Notes: generated by a model not told the origin, from the letters alone. Counted from the first letter of the stretch, positions 1 through 11,653 are shown. The stretch is DNA of 64,000 nt from Enoplolaimus lenunculus (GCA_030248215.1 JASANG010002182.1:20562-84561), one strand, 5' to 3'. A program made the numbers and translations.

Positions 1-453
1 GTTACTTAGTCAGTATCTTTCACAAGTCATGGAACCGTGGTACACGTACAAATCAGCTGTAGCTCGGATCGTTCCGATACACAAACGCCCGCTGCTATTA
101 AGTTTTGCTTCAAGGTCTTCCTGTGCGTGCCGCACAAAACCTCACACAACGAACTCGAGCCGAATTCCAGCTATTAATACGGGTTATGGCTGATAGATAA
201 ACAAATTAAACCAAACCAAATAAATCCGATTTAAACCCACGCCCTGGTTTTTAAAAACGAGAAATATTCGCTATTATAAATTTAGGTATCGATTAAATAT
301 GAAACAGTGAAAACTTCACATTTTAACGGTCGTATTTCGTCTGATATAGGTTCAGTCATCAATTTACCAGGTTTTTAATACATTTCGTGACACAGTTGAG
401 ATTCGAGAAGCGTAGCCAGACGGCTAAAGTGAGCCTTAACATGTTATCAATTT
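1..453. other. unassigned AT-rich DNA
   Basis: No open frame, repeat family or splice-flanked exon stands out here. Confidence 0.5.
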
Positions 454-614
454 GGGCCAATGTAAAGAACAGGGGCGAAACAGTATTATAAGCATATTCC
501 TAAACTTAAGCCTAAGCCTAAGCCTAAGCCAAGCAAAAAAATTAGTCTAAAGCTTAAGCTTACTCTATTGCAGTCACACAGAAAAACGTTCCGCGCGTGA
601 TCTGTACATGAGCC
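454..614 (+). mobile_element. TEL-A element carrying (TTAGGC)n
   Basis: Type copy for the family. Left terminus resembles GGCCCATGTAAAGAACAGG. A conserved lead reading CAGTATTATAAGCATATTCC follows, then a block of CCTAAG units (complement of TTAGGC). The right half reads AAAGCTTAAGCTTACTC and ends with the inverted terminus GATCTTTACATGGGCC. Copies are 150-300 bp and non-coding, so they must be mobilised in trans if at all. The superfamily is not clear from the termini. Confidence 0.8.
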
Positions 615-827
615 TGAATTTGAAAAACTATTTTCGTTCATTACTTACTTTTAGCGTTAGGCAAATTATTGATCTTCCACAAACTATCTATGCTTAGTTA
701 ATAGACGCTGCCTTTCCGAATCAAATTCCAGGCCACGGTCGTGGTTTGGAATTTTTAAAGACGAGATGGCATCATTAATCCATATCCTAATTTTTTCATA
801 ATTTGTCCACACAGCCTGGGTGATAGT
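615..827. other. unassigned DNA
   Basis: Nothing recognisable. Confidence 0.4.
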
Positions 828-972
828 CGGGCCCGTAGCCCCCCCCCGGACAAATTTTGGCCCTCCTAGAAAATTTTCAACCTTGCTTGTTAATTCATTG
901 GAAACCCTGGAATGCCCCCCCCCCCTGAAAATTTTTTAGCCTCCCTAGCAAAGCGTGTTGGCTACGGGCCTG
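828..972 (+). mobile_element. CGT-family MITE
   Basis: Bounded by inverted CAGGCCCGTAGCCA-like ends, with C-rich and G-rich runs and an interior reading AAAATTTTCAACCTTGCTTG. Five further copies lie in the window. It is a short non-coding TIR element. Confidence 0.7.
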
Positions 973-989
973 AATGACAGTCAGTATTA

Positions 990-1006
990 CCCCCCCCCCC
1001 CCCCGA
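990..1006 (+). repeat. poly-C tract
   Basis: An uninterrupted C homopolymer of about 16 bases just after the CGT element. Confidence 0.9.
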
Positions 1007-1284
1007 TAACCTGAACTTAGGTCTGTCCAAGCCTAAAACAATATCTACACAACCGTATTGCGTGACCATTAATTTTGAAAAATACACCTTTTATTGTTTG
1101 AAACGTTAAGAAAATAAAAATTCATTTTTTGACCCCGAAAAACCATTGCGTTAGAATTGATTTGTGGCGTCAAATTAGTCTGAACGGGTTTTGGTTTCTA
1201 ATTTTAGTCGGCCAAGATTGTAGACCGACAGTTAAGCCGGCAGATATGGTCCTTGTATTGACGTGTAAACGGTGCATAATCGAT

Positions 1285-1497
1285 CTAAGTACGCTTTCAA
1301 GTTTCGAACTCAATTTATTTGGTGCTGGAGTCATTTATGCGCAACAATTAGGGTTAATTGACATTTATCGACTCTAATTAAGGTTTAGGTACCTTATCCG
1401 CTTACGGACTCTTATTAGGGATACGGACTCCTATTGATTCGGAGTCAAAATGGGGACCCCCTTCTTATTACCCCCTCTTATTCGGGTCAATACAGTA
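1285..1497 (-). mobile_element. MAR-family element, one end missing
   Basis: Only the half ending in TTCGGGTCAATACAGTA is present. The other terminus is lost or diverged. Confidence 0.7.
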
Positions 1498-1764
1498 ATA
1501 ACCACTTTTTAACTTTACGTGAACGAAATTTTAGCTTGACTCTACTGCAACACGTGTCCACATACGAGTGGTTGTTAACTCTTGGCTACGACACATTTTG
1601 TGGCTCAGCCAAATTTCCCATTGTAAACGGCGCAGTACTTGAAAACCTACTACTAACTGACGTGTCGAGCTTTGAAACAACCAGCTGGTGCCATAATTCC
1701 ATTGAATATTTGAGAATACTGGCATTGGTGCCGTAGACAAAATTAGAATGCCACAAACATCACA

Positions 1765-2095
1765 CCACCGTCGTGATATTTTTTCTAGAAAAAATTTAGA
1801 CGGTGGTCTGATATTTTTTCTAGAAAAAATTTAGACGGTGGTCTGATATTTTTTCTAGAAAAAATTTAGACGGTGGTCTGATATTTTCTCAAATACACAA
1901 ACGTTAATGGTCTGATCTTTTTCTGGTAAAATTCGGACGGCGGTCTGAATTTTCCTAGAAAAAAATCAGACCATTAATGTTTGTGTAGTTGAGAAAATAT
2001 CAGACAGACCACTGTCTAATTCTTCTCTAGAAAAAATATCACGAATGAATTTTCCTAGAAAAAAATCAGACGAGGATCTGATTTTTCATACATCA
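1765..2095. repeat. palindromic element with 35-bp tandem units
   Basis: Three and a bit copies of a 35-bp unit (starts near 1774, 1809, 1844 and 1879), each containing the palindrome TTTTTTCTAGAAAAAA. They are followed by a longer inverted arrangement in which AAACGTTAATGGTCTGAT reappears reversed near 1965-1985. No protein is implied. Confidence 0.8.
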
Positions 2096-2180
2096 CCAGG
2101 TGAGTGATTCAGTCAACTCAGAAAGATGCCTTATCGCCTTTAGGCTCACCGGTTGACCCTGTAAATGCAACAAAGCTTCA

Positions 2181-2427
2181 CACTGTAAATTTCAGTAAGT
2201 TGATTTTAACTCAGAATGAGTTGAATCGCTCAGTCTGAGTTAGGAGTATCACATCTCAGAATTTTGAGTTGATTCAATTCATTCTGAGTTAATTATCCAA
2301 CGGAGTCAATTCAACTCACAGTGAGAATATACTCTACTCACAATGAGTTAATGTTTACTGATATTGATTCAGAAATAATCAACTCGCTAGCTGAATTGAT
2401 TAATGGATTCATTGGAACTTCCAGTGC
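2181..2427. mobile_element. GTT-family MITE
   Basis: Type copy. TIRs resemble CACTGTAAATTCCAATGAG. The whole 250-bp element is built from repeated GAGTTGA/TCAACTC half-sites, so it can fold on itself at many registers. It has no coding capacity. Confidence 0.75.
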
Positions 2428-3054
2428 AATTGGCGTTTAGTTCCGGTGAAAATTAAATTTAGTTCCGGATATGAAATACAATCGTTAATAACTGTTTATA
2501 ACAAAATAGTACCCGGCGAACGCCTTTAGCTTTTCTTTTTGCTCGACTACTACAGGTTGGGTCGACCAAGTTCCAAACGATACTCATGCCCTATGTTATT
2601 TTTGGATGGTTAAATTTCGAACCGTTTACGTTTTGGACGAAGTTTGAGAACTCTAAAATGACCAATTCGTTGACTTTCCAAACTTGACAATTTGCTAAAC
2701 AATCATACCGATCGACAATTTCTGTCCCTGACGGATGTTGATTTGAAACCGGTGGGCGAAGGCGCGGCCTCGATCCGTTTCTGGGTACGTCTAGTGCACT
2801 TTGACGTATGAAACCAAATGTGTGGGTTTTGGTGGCACTCAGCTATATTTAACACCCATACAGGGACACAATAGAGCTCTGACATACTCAACTTTTAATC
2901 AAATCATTGAACCAGCATGGATGTATGAGACTTCAGAAACCCGGATACCAAATGGGAAAAAGTTTCTTCAAAACGTTTATGCATATGTTTATTATACTTA
3001 GGGTCTTTTATTATTTTTGTGGTTTTTTTAGCTTTATTTTGTGTTATTATAATA
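2428..3054. other. unassigned DNA
   Basis: A GC-richer stretch at 2700-2800 (GGTGGGCGAAGGCGCGG) is weakly echoed near 55100, suggesting an old repeat fragment. No credible exon. Confidence 0.4.
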
Positions 3055-3272
3055 CACTGTCAAAAATGGCGAGTCAAATTGACTCTCTCACCAAAACAGG
3101 CTTTTCTTGACTACTCAAACTGAGTCAAAGTTCGACTCCGTCAGAGACAAATTCGACTCACTTATGTAAATCGAATTTGACTCTGGCGGAGTCGAATTTT
3201 GACTCAGATTGTGTAGTCAGGAAAAGCCTATTTCGGAGAGAGTCAATTTGACTCACCATTTTTTGGCAGAGT
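3055..3272. mobile_element. TGA-family MITE
   Basis: Type copy. TIRs resemble CACTGCAAAAAATGGTGAG, followed by TCAAATTGACTCTC. The interior is a near-perfect inverted repeat of GAGTCAAATTCGACTC motifs. About 215 bp. Confidence 0.75.
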
Positions 3273-3574
3273 AGTTGTTATGCCGATTTCGACAGTTCTT
3301 TGAAACCGGAAGTTGATCGCACCGTTCCGGAGGTCCATGTTACTTTTAGACGCGCCATATGTTTGGCTGGTAAGCGGTGGACTAAACTTAGTTATGGTAT
3401 GTATAATTGCGCTTCGATGTATAATTATTACGTTTAGGTTTAGGCTTTGACTTAGGAATAAAATGCAACATTGGTTACTTGAACCTTTATTACATTTAAA
3501 TGTACTATTGCTAACACGATAATTCTTGTAAAAGATTGAAAATATATATGCGCTGGCGAATAAAGAAATGCAGG
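3273..3574. other. unassigned DNA
   Basis: No gene or repeat family recognised. Confidence 0.4.
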
Positions 3575-3765
3575 GTTCCAACAGGAACTAAATTTTGCCG
3601 GAATAGGAACAGGATATTAATTTCTTTGAAGGAACCGGAACACGAACAGGAACAAGTATTGAATTTCTTTGCAGGAACCGGAACACGAACAAGAACAGGT
3701 ATTGAATTTCTTTGCAGGAACCGGAACAGGAATAGGAATTGAATTTTTGCAGGACTTCCGGCCGG
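3575..3765. repeat. minisatellite, unit about 42-44 bp
   Basis: GGAACCGGAACACGAACA-like units recur with starts near 3631, 3673 and 3717, separated by ATTGAATTTCTTTGCA. The purine-rich units keep frames open on both strands, so open frames here are not evidence of a gene. Confidence 0.8.
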
Positions 3766-4512
3766 AACAGGAATTCCCGTTGAACCTTGAGAAATGGCCA
3801 TATATTCGTAATTTATTAATCATTTACTAAGCTAAAAGTACAATGAATGACAATTATTGGTGGACCATATCGGTTATAAAGACTCCACAAATGCCATCCT
3901 GAAGGTTGTTTTTCCTAAACTACAACAGATTTATTAGCAAGATGCTTATTTGCTGGGACCGAACTGAACCATCGGAATATCTGAGTAAGGTTCATATCAT
4001 TCAACATTCTCAACTGTGTATAGCACCTACCGCCTGAGTGCAATGAATTGGTTAACTTTCGAAGCTGTCAATAAATATTATTTCAACACATTTACCCTGT
4101 TAAAGATATCTGACGGTGTATAATTTCTTTCCTTACCGTACGAGTTATCAATTTGCAAACTTATCGCTAAGCTGATTAGCGGCAATAAAGCATTTAAAAA
4201 CACGATAGCGTGGATCAAATTTGCGGATATCACAAGTTTTGGGACCACAATTTTATGCGCTATATCCCGTAACTCATGAATTTATAAAAAGTAGGATTGT
4301 GTAACTGGATTTTCTAAAATGAAAGCCAGACCATTTAAGGTCTTAGAATTTAATTGAAGTTGTCGCAAAAAATTCTTTTAGACTTCTTTGGGGGCGAAAT
4401 GGTTTGTAAGTGGCGTTCCAAGTGTCGTCTCGTCGTAGGTTCCTTGACTTTCTATCCTAGCAAACATGGCAGACAAATATACAATGATACTATCGAGTTA
4501 GACTAGTAGACT
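3766..4512. other. unassigned DNA with a TTC-family remnant
   Basis: Near 4003-4070 the text CATTCTCAACTGTGTATAGC recalls the TTC terminus. The rest shows nothing recognisable. Confidence 0.4.
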
Positions 4513-4694
4513 TGGCCCATGTATAGAAAAGGGCAGGATCGTTCACCGGTTAGGCTGTAATCGAGTTAGTTTAAGCTTCAGACTAACTTTTTTGCTTAGG
4601 TTTAGGCATATGAATAGGTTCATCCTTACTTTTTCGCTTAGGCAAAGGTATAGGAATATGCTTATAACTACTGCTCCGGCCTTGTTACATGGGC
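4513..4694 (-). mobile_element. TEL-A element
   Basis: Both termini are present (GGCCCATGTATAGAAAAGGG and TTACATGGGCC). The telomere-like core is reduced to a few GCTTAGG units. Confidence 0.7.
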
Positions 4695-4911
4695 CCTAGT
4701 AGACTTTGTACACGTTGTTGTTGGTGTTGTGTCTACACCGGCTTTCTTTTGAGTTCCTAAAACCCAAAGGGGAGAAAGTGACTTACGCTTGTAATCAAAA
4801 TTTAATTATTTTTAACTAACTGAAAAATGTTAATTTTAAAATAGTAAACCGTGTTAATCTGTTTAGCGTAGGTTTCTGATAGGATGTTATAAGCTGTTAA
4901 ATAAGGTTTAC

Positions 4912-5080
4912 TAGGCAGCCGGATTTGCGCAATGCGCAAAACTTAGCGTGTGCAAAAACATTTTCACGCAGATATTCTTTTCACCGAACATTTAAGAATT
5001 CATTGTAAACAAAGTAATGGTGGAAACTTGTCCAAAATACGTATGTGGAGCGTTTCAGCTGTAATGTATAGATTTCGGAG
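4912..5080. mobile_element. GCG-family repeat
   Basis: Type copy. It contains the palindrome TTTGCGCAATGCGCAAAA and the later block CCAAAATACGTATGTGGAGC. Related copies are near 8835 and 12075. Confidence 0.6.
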
Positions 5081-5220
5081 ATACACAAGCGCAAGATAAG
5101 TTAAAAATTCAGCGTTTTTTTGAAAAAAAAACATGGAAGAAGAATAAATGTTTTTGCCGATACAACTGAAAAAGTTAACATTTTGTTAAATCAGAAACCG
5201 CATCCGAGCATAGCAGTTGA

Positions 5221-5728
5221 CAGTGGCGGATCCAGGATCTCAAAATGGGGGGCAAAATTTCAGAGGTAATAAACTTATTTTTGACGCATACGGTAGTGAC
5301 CCAAATAAGAGGGGGTCCCCATTTTGAGTCCCAATTAATAGGAGTCCGTATCCCTAATAAGAATCCGTAAGTGGGTAGAGCCCTTAAACCCTTGTTTAGA
5401 CTCCATAAATGTCTATTATCCCTAATTGTAGCGCATAAATGACTCCAGGGCCAAGAAACTTTAAAGCGTGTTTATACTATTGTGTATAAAACAGAGAAAG
5501 CGATTAAGAAAGAATAAAAAAATAATTAAAATAAATGGAATAAATATATAAAAAAATAATTAAAAAAAAAAACAAAAAAAAAAAAAAAAAAAAAAACAAA
5601 AAAAAAAAAAAAAAACAAAAAAAAAAATAAACAGCGTAGAACAGCAATAGACACTATATAATTTTTGTCGAGATGCTGTTGGGGGGGGGGGGGCACGGCC
5701 GGGGTGGCCCCTCCGTGGATCCGCCATT
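5221..5728. mobile_element. GGA-family element with a nested MAR fragment and A-tracts
   Basis: Ends are CAGTGGCGGATCC and its inverse. A truncated MAR copy lies at 5291-5472, and the stretch 5515-5630 is almost pure A broken by single C and T. Apart from the insertion it matches the reversed copy at 52835-53078. Confidence 0.65.
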
Positions 5729-5841
5729 GGCATTTGAATTTTCAATTCAAATTCTGTTGAAGAATAAATTGGGATTTGATTAGAATTTTTGGTCTTGAAC
5801 AGGAATTATAGTTTAGAACCATTGTTAGGTAATAAAACAAT

Positions 5842-6078
5842 CTTGCACGCAAAAAGCATTTGTGAACTTATTCAGAAAAGTGTTTTCTGTGGCAAATCTG
5901 ACAAGTTTGTCTGATATTTAAGACAATTTTTCAAAAAATAACTGGAAAACGTTTATTTTTAGACTTTATTTCAAATGTTTTCTAAAAAATTTTCTGTTAT
6001 AACAGAAATACTTTTCAAGTGCACCTTGCTAATTTTATTTCTTAAATGTCAGAAATTTTTTTAAATATCCGAAATATT
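5842..6078. mobile_element. TAC-family MITE
   Basis: AAAGCATTTGTGAACTTATT and the block GGAAAACGTTTATTTT match the copies at 25217 and 59751, where TACACTCAAAATAATATTTC termini are seen. One terminus is eroded here. Confidence 0.6.
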
Positions 6079-6222
6079 GTCAAATTCGACTTCACCAGAG
6101 TCAAATTCGACTCACTTAGTCGCAGGTTTGAGTCTGGCGAAGTCGAATTTGACTCAGTTTGTGTAGTCCCGTAGAGCCTATTTTGAAGATACTCAATTTG
6201 ACTCACCATTTTTTGTAGTGTA
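6079..6222. mobile_element. TGA-family half element
   Basis: Only the half ending in TCACCATTTTTTGTAGTG is recognisable. It directly abuts the TAC element. Confidence 0.65.
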
Positions 6223-6539
6223 AGAAGTTGAGATACAGACAATGCTTTGCTCAGAGATAAGTAAATGAAACGAGAAATAAATTGAAAACAACTAGAAATA
6301 CATTTTAGCAAAAAGTTTTGTATGATTCCACAAACTAATAAATACATATGTGGATCGCTTTTATTGGAAGCCGGACACAATTAATGTTTAATCAACTGTA
6401 CTGCGGTATATTTTTAAAAAATGTTTTTGAAAATATTTAAATGTTTATAAACAAGTAAAATTAAAAACTGTGATACTAAAAAGTGTGTGAGAACATATTA
6501 TGACGAAAACGAAGCCAAGGTTTGCTTATATGGGAACTG
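6223..6539. other. unassigned AT-rich DNA
   Basis: Nothing supported. Confidence 0.4.
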
Positions 6540-6650
6540 TTTACTAAACCTAAAGCCTAAACTAACAGCTAAACCTAAGGATAAGCCTAAGCTTAAACAT
6601 AAGCCTAATCGTAAGCCTAAGCCTAATCCTAAAGTTAGACGTCCAAAACT
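6540..6650 (+). repeat. degenerate TTAGGC-like block
   Basis: Irregular CCTAAGCCTAAAC units without clear TEL termini; probably an old TEL core. Confidence 0.6.
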
Positions 6651-6659
6651 CTAAGTCCC

Positions 6660-7689
6660 CATAGTCCGCCGGCTCGCCATGGACAGGTCCGCATAATTAA
6701 ATGGTCTCAAATAAAATCTTTGCCAAAATTTTACGCAATTTTAGCACTGAAATCTTTTGACGTTTTTACCACGTTTGAAATACAAAGCTGTTTATCGGCC
6801 ATGTATTGCTTCTTTTCCGTTTATACTCCGACAGTAGGCGTTTGCCCAAAAAAGACTGGATGTTAAATCATTTCGCATATTTGAGCTTCTCATAATCTGC
6901 CCTGATCATTTCACAGCCAAATTTAACGTTTTGAAAAAAAGCTAATTTTTTAAGCCTCAAAATTTGGTAAAAAATACCTCACAATCGGGTCCAGGTGTTT
7001 GTTATCTTACACCTGTGTATCCCTTTATTCTGCCGACACCTACATTCTGCCGCACAGTCTCGCATTTGCCTCATGGGAGTGATTTTGAGTCATTGTAAAT
7101 CTGTCAATGGTATTCGTGCATTGTCTGTTCATTGGTGTCGCTGAATGCTTTGGTATCATTCGTTTGGTTACATTTCGGGTATCACCAGTTCCGGTAGAAC
7201 CGCCCGTATACTTCGCAGGGGCCCGACCCATGTGAGGCCCATTTTGACAACCTAAAAACGTTTTCGCGAACCACGAAGCTATAGAGCTTTGAAACATTTG
7301 ATTGGGTTCCCTAGGCCCTGTAATGGAAAAAGGAGGCTGACTTATCGTAACGCTGATCCTGGTTATTGTTGGAAAACAGCAGGGGTATATTGTATCAAAA
7401 TATACAAAACGGATATAACACCACCCTCGACTTGAAAATTTTGGAAATAACCTTGTAACTAGTGAGCGTTCAGGTGTCTTGTTCCAAGCAGACCGGCCAT
7501 ACGTAGCTAACAGGTAGAATTCTACTGTGGTTATGTATGAGTGATTTATAATAAAGGGTTTATAGTGTCACATTTAGGGCAGCGGTCTTTGTTTTGTACA
7601 CACCACACCTGGATCTGTCACAGCAGATTGTATGTAACATATTAATCAGTATTGAAATCCTGCGAAATTCTTGGCAACTTTTAAGTTCT
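6660..7689. other. unassigned DNA with dispersed repeat fragments
   Basis: At 6835-6960 the text TTTGCCCAAAAAAGACTGG and TTGAGCTTCTCATAA recalls the FB family. At 7200-7330 AACCACGAAGCTATAGAG is shared with 27100-27200. No exon is supported. Confidence 0.45.
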
Positions 7690-7862
7690 AGCAGCCAAGG
7701 TCCGTTGCCAGGTCACCTTGCTAGGGGGAAGCTAAAAAATTTTCAGGACGGGCATTCAAGGGTTTTCAATGAGTTACAAGCAATGTTAAAAATTCTCTAG
7801 GGGGCCAAAATTTTTCCAGGGGGAGCTCAGCATCCCCATAGTCCACTCTTGGCTACGGGACT
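7690..7862 (-). mobile_element. CGT-family MITE
   Basis: Reverse-oriented copy from AGCCAAGG to TGGCTACGGGAC, with the diagnostic GAAAATTCT/CAAGCAATG interior. Confidence 0.6.
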
Positions 7863-8300
7863 ATAGCAGGTCAAGCGCAATGTGAAATTTGTCATTTACA
7901 GATGACGTAAGGTGTTTTGTTTGAACATCTGTTACAATTGTTTGTGCAGTGCCGGAGCAGACAGGGGTGGAGGCTTTCTCTAAACTTTAGAATGGGGGCC
8001 CCCCAAACTCGCGAGCGAGAAGCCAGACGCGTATCAAAACTTCGGCGGTTTCTGCTCCAACTCATTAGGGTGCCTCCCCAAACGGGGGGTACGTGTGGCT
8101 GCTCCGGCCTAGGATTTGTGCTTAAGATGTTTGAGAATACGAGCTAGGGTTTTAACATAAACAAGTGATATTTCTTGCAAAACACATTTAACACTAAAAA
8201 TTTGCCATTGTAATTAAGTCAACAATTATTTGAACAGATGTTGGGAGTCGCTCCAACAACTTTTAGTGATTTTCTCAGGTAAAAATGAGCTGATCCCAAT
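7863..8300. other. unassigned DNA
   Basis: No gene, RNA or repeat family recognised. Confidence 0.4.
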
Positions 8301-8690
8301 GGGTCATCCACGTTATAATGCGCACGCTAATGTAAAAATTTGTCCAACCACCCGTTAGGGATCTGTGTACAAATCGAAGCTGCAACTGGCGTGTAGGTAC
8401 AATTTTGTGCGGTACGTAGACACTATTAATTGTCCCGACACTGTCCGAGGGAGTCGGGACAAAAGGTAAAAAATCAAGTAAAAATAAATGTGTGTATATG
8501 TGTTTGTGTTGTTGTTATATATGTTTGCGATGCTATATGAACACAGTGCAATATGTCTTTACGTCCTCGTTAGGGACTACCGGACTTTATAGAGGATCCG
8601 TAATAGAGTGTGTTAAAAGACGTCGGGCCTTACTCAGACCCGGACAATTTTTTGCAGTAGCGAGTGCGGTATAACGTGGATGTTCCATAA
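8301..8690 (+). mobile_element. BOX-family TIR element
   Basis: Type copy. TIRs of about 45 bp begin GGTCATCCACGTTATAATGC and end in the inverse ATAACGTGGATG. The interior includes CGTTAGGGACTACCGGAC, shared with 24491-24718. Non-coding. Confidence 0.65.
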
Positions 8691-8834
8691 AATAGTCGCA
8701 GAGGTGGGGAACAAAAATGTTTCTCACACATACACACATCATGAACAAGATCTGGCCGCTAAAAATCTACGATATCATTAAGACAATTCGATGTGAACAA
8801 AATGTTCGCACCGCTTTTAAAAATATCTAGTCTG

Positions 8835-9001
8835 CCAGCTTTGCTCAATGCGCAAAACGAAAGCATAAAAATTTACTTGCAAATTCTCTTTCCATAGACA
8901 CAATCACGTGTATTTCTTATGAAATTATTGTAAACAAAGTACTTAATGCTGGAAAGTTGCCCAAAATACGTATGTGGGGAGTTCCAGCTTTAATATATAG
9001 A
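8835..9001. mobile_element. GCG-family repeat
   Basis: CTCAATGCGCAAAACG followed by CCAAAATACGTATGTGGGG. Confidence 0.6.
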
Positions 9002-9425
9002 TTTGTTCCTTTTCATTTCTGCTTTAAATATTTTATACGTAATATATACATACAACTACAACTTCTTGTTTACAAACCATTTAAACACGATCTCTGCTGA
9101 GGTGTGAGTTCGCGAATAAAAGTACGATGTTTTCGTAATAAATTCCAATTCATGAAGAGACGTCAAAATATATGCGGCTTTGCAGTCAGTTTAAGCTTAA
9201 ACTTTACTACGTAAAATTGAAAATGAAAGCATAAAAAAATTAACTGTTTCTCGCCTAAAACCTTTTAAGCTTAAAATGATTTTACATTTCAAATTTTGCA
9301 TCAGTCTAAAACGTCGCATTTTTGTAGTTTGCTCAAATTTTAATCCAGTTAATTCGTGGCCTAGTAGCTATTCGAGTTCCACCTGGCTAATCGCAGTCTG
9401 GCTGTCAAAACGGTCATAGCGTTAA
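9002..9425. other. unassigned AT-rich DNA
   Basis: Nothing recognisable. Confidence 0.4.
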
Positions 9426-9605
9426 AGGCCCATGTTACCTTAAGGGGCGTCCAGGTTTCTGGTGGGTCCATAAAACAGTAAGTTTAGATTCTAGATTACA
9501 TTTTTTTGCTTAGGCTTAGGCTTAGGCTTATGAACACATTTTTGCAACGCTTGGGCTTAGGAATGCGCTTAATCTACTGTTACGCCCCTTAAAGTAACAT
9601 TGGCC
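9426..9605 (+). mobile_element. TEL-B element carrying (TTAGGC)n
   Basis: Type copy. Termini are GGCCCATGTTACCTTAAGG and the inverse CCTTAAAGTAACATTGGCC. After the lead CAGGTTTCTGGTGGGTC come GCTTAGGCTTAGGCTTA units. Apart from GGCCCATGT the termini differ from TEL-A, yet the core is the same telomere-like repeat. About 180 bp. Confidence 0.75.
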
Positions 9606-10066
9606 GCCTTAATAATAGAATTATCCATTACTCCCTGCTCATGAAATGTCATTTGCAAAGTTTAAAAGTCATTTATTAACGGGGGTGGGCAATTTAAAAC
9701 AGTAGACACTGTTTTGGAATCAAACGAAAAAAAACTAGCTAAGTGATCGACATTTAGGCTTTAGTTCAAATTTTAACATTTCACTCCAAAATTTCAACGT
9801 CACATTCATGTCTTTTATACAAACGTTTCAACTCAAATAAACGATAAAGTTAAGTCACGAAAACTCTGATGGTTTGTTCAAAGACGTGTTTAAATAATGT
9901 CAAAAATTGGTTTAATTTCATGAAAATTCGAAAGTTTTGTAGCAAAAAAAATGTCATCCATGAAATGTTATAAATGTTTAAAGTCATAAATTTGTCAATA
10001 TTGTGACGTTTTGATAGATGAAATTTTATATTCTTTTAACTTTGCGACATTTTGGTACAGGTTTTG
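9606..10066. other. unassigned AT-rich DNA
   Basis: Nothing supported. Confidence 0.4.
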
Positions 10067-10288
10067 GGCCCATGTAACGATCAGGAGCGGTCTGCAACAC
10101 TAGAATAGTGTAAGCTTAAGGTTTAGACTACTTTTTTGCTCGGCTTAGGCGTAGGCTTAGGCTTAGGAGGCTTAAGCTTAGGCTTAGGATTAATATTAAG
10201 CTTAGGCTTAGGGTTAAGCTTAGGTTTAAGCCTTGGCTTGTCTATAATGCTTATACTACTGTTCCTGTCCTGTTTTACATATGGGCTG
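10067..10288 (-). mobile_element. TEL-A element
   Basis: Complete, with about a dozen variant TTAGGC units including GGCTTAGGATTAATATTAAG. Confidence 0.7.
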
Positions 10289-10384
10289 TAATTTTTAACC
10301 AATCACTCCAGAAAACCTCAACCCAGCATTGCCCAAAAAGATGTGAGTTTGTCCATGCGTTAAAACATTCGCAACCTTTTGAAT

Positions 10385-10462
10385 GTTGTTAAGGTTTAGG
10401 GTTAGGTTTAGAAATATGCTTATAATACTGTTCCGACCCTGTTGTTTACATTGGCTCAATTT
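10385..10462 (-). mobile_element. TEL-A right-end fragment
   Basis: Three telomere-like units, then the family end ACTGTTCCGACCCTG and TTTACATTGGC. No opposite terminus. Confidence 0.55.
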
Positions 10463-10727
10463 TTAAATAATGCAATATTTTCCCAGTGTTTTCGCCTTAC
10501 ATTATATTTTACCTGTAGAATGAATTCTTTAATTATGTTTTGAACTGTATTTCAACGCAACAGGTGTTTGTATAATCGAACCATTAAGTTTTCGTTTTTT
10601 AAGTATTTTTTATCATTGCAAACCTAATACAATTAATCTTAACGATAGATAGCCATTTCGTACAGTGTACATTTAGAGAACGCGCTTCCTAACTCGATGG
10701 TTCTACAAATAGTAATACTAAGAAAAA

Positions 10728-10918
10728 CCCATTGTTACTTTTAGGGCCGTCCCGGTTTCTGGTGGGTATGTAAAAAGTAGGCTTACATCCTAGACTACAT
10801 TTTTTTAGCTTAGACTTAGGCTTATGCTTAGGAATACGCTTTTGCAACGCTTATGCTTAGGCATACGCTTAAGAATAAGCTTAATCTACTGTTACCGGCC
10901 CTAAAAGTAACATTGGCC
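10728..10918 (+). mobile_element. TEL-B element
   Basis: CCCATTGTTACTTTTAGGG to AAAAGTAACATTGGCCC. Its right terminus seeds the adjoining minisatellite. Confidence 0.7.
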
Positions 10919-11122
10919 CTCACGAATACGCTTAACCTATTGTTACGGCAGTAAAAGTAACATTGGCCCTCACGAATACGCTTAACCTACTGTTACGGCA
11001 GTAAAAGTAACATTGGCCCTCACGAATACGCTTAACCTACTGTTACGGCCCTAAAAGTAACATTGGCCCTCACGAATACGCTTAACCTACTGTTATGGCC
11101 CTAAAAGTAACATTGGCCCTAA
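10919..11122 (+). repeat. 50-bp minisatellite, 4 units
   Basis: CACGAATACGCTTAACCTA recurs at 10921, 10971, 11021 and 11071. Each unit ends with the TEL-B right terminus GTAAAAGTAACATTGGCC, so the array is a tandem amplification of that element's end. Confidence 0.9.
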
Positions 11123-11477
11123 GAATTTTGGTTCACATAGGTATATTCGAACCCATTTTTTGAAGTGTCCATCACAACCATTCATCAGATAGTTTCTGGT
11201 TCACCGGCTTTGAAAGTTCCGACCCTTGTCCCTACCCACAATCTTTGCATTTTAATACAATTTATCTTAAATATGAAACATTAATAAAATCTCGTTAAGT
11301 TACGTAATGTTTTATTTTCATATTCACGGCCGCTTGTGTGGGTATCCGCCGCTTAAAACCCTGTCTGAAGCTAACAGGTGCCATAAATCATAGTTTCGAT
11401 TAGAAAGTATTACATAATCACTTTTGGTCTTTAAATACTTAAAGTTTGAAATAAGCATTGAAAATGCATTAATACAT
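11123..11477. other. unassigned DNA
   Basis: Nothing recognisable. Confidence 0.4.
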
Positions 11478-11653
11478 TGGCCCATGTGTAGAACAGGGCC
11501 GAATCGTTTTGCGGAGGGGCTAAAACAGAGTCCGTTTTCCGGAGGAACTAAAACAGAGTCAGCTTAAGCTTTAGACTGATATTTTCACTTAGGCTTAGGC
11601 TTAGGCTTAGAAGATGTTTATACTACTGTTCCGGCGCTGTTCTGTACATGGGT
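11478..11653 (-). mobile_element. TEL-A element
   Basis: Both termini are present. A GGAGGGGCTAAAACAGAGTC segment is partly duplicated inside the left arm. Confidence 0.7.

Noticed and set aside
3511-3823. Open frames rich in Arg/Asn or Pro/Val around the 42-bp minisatellite
   Set aside because: Repeat periodicity explains them; no splice or start context.
5515-5630. Poly-A tail of a retrogene or LINE
   Set aside because: No upstream coding remnant. The tract sits inside a GGA element and looks like simple-repeat expansion.
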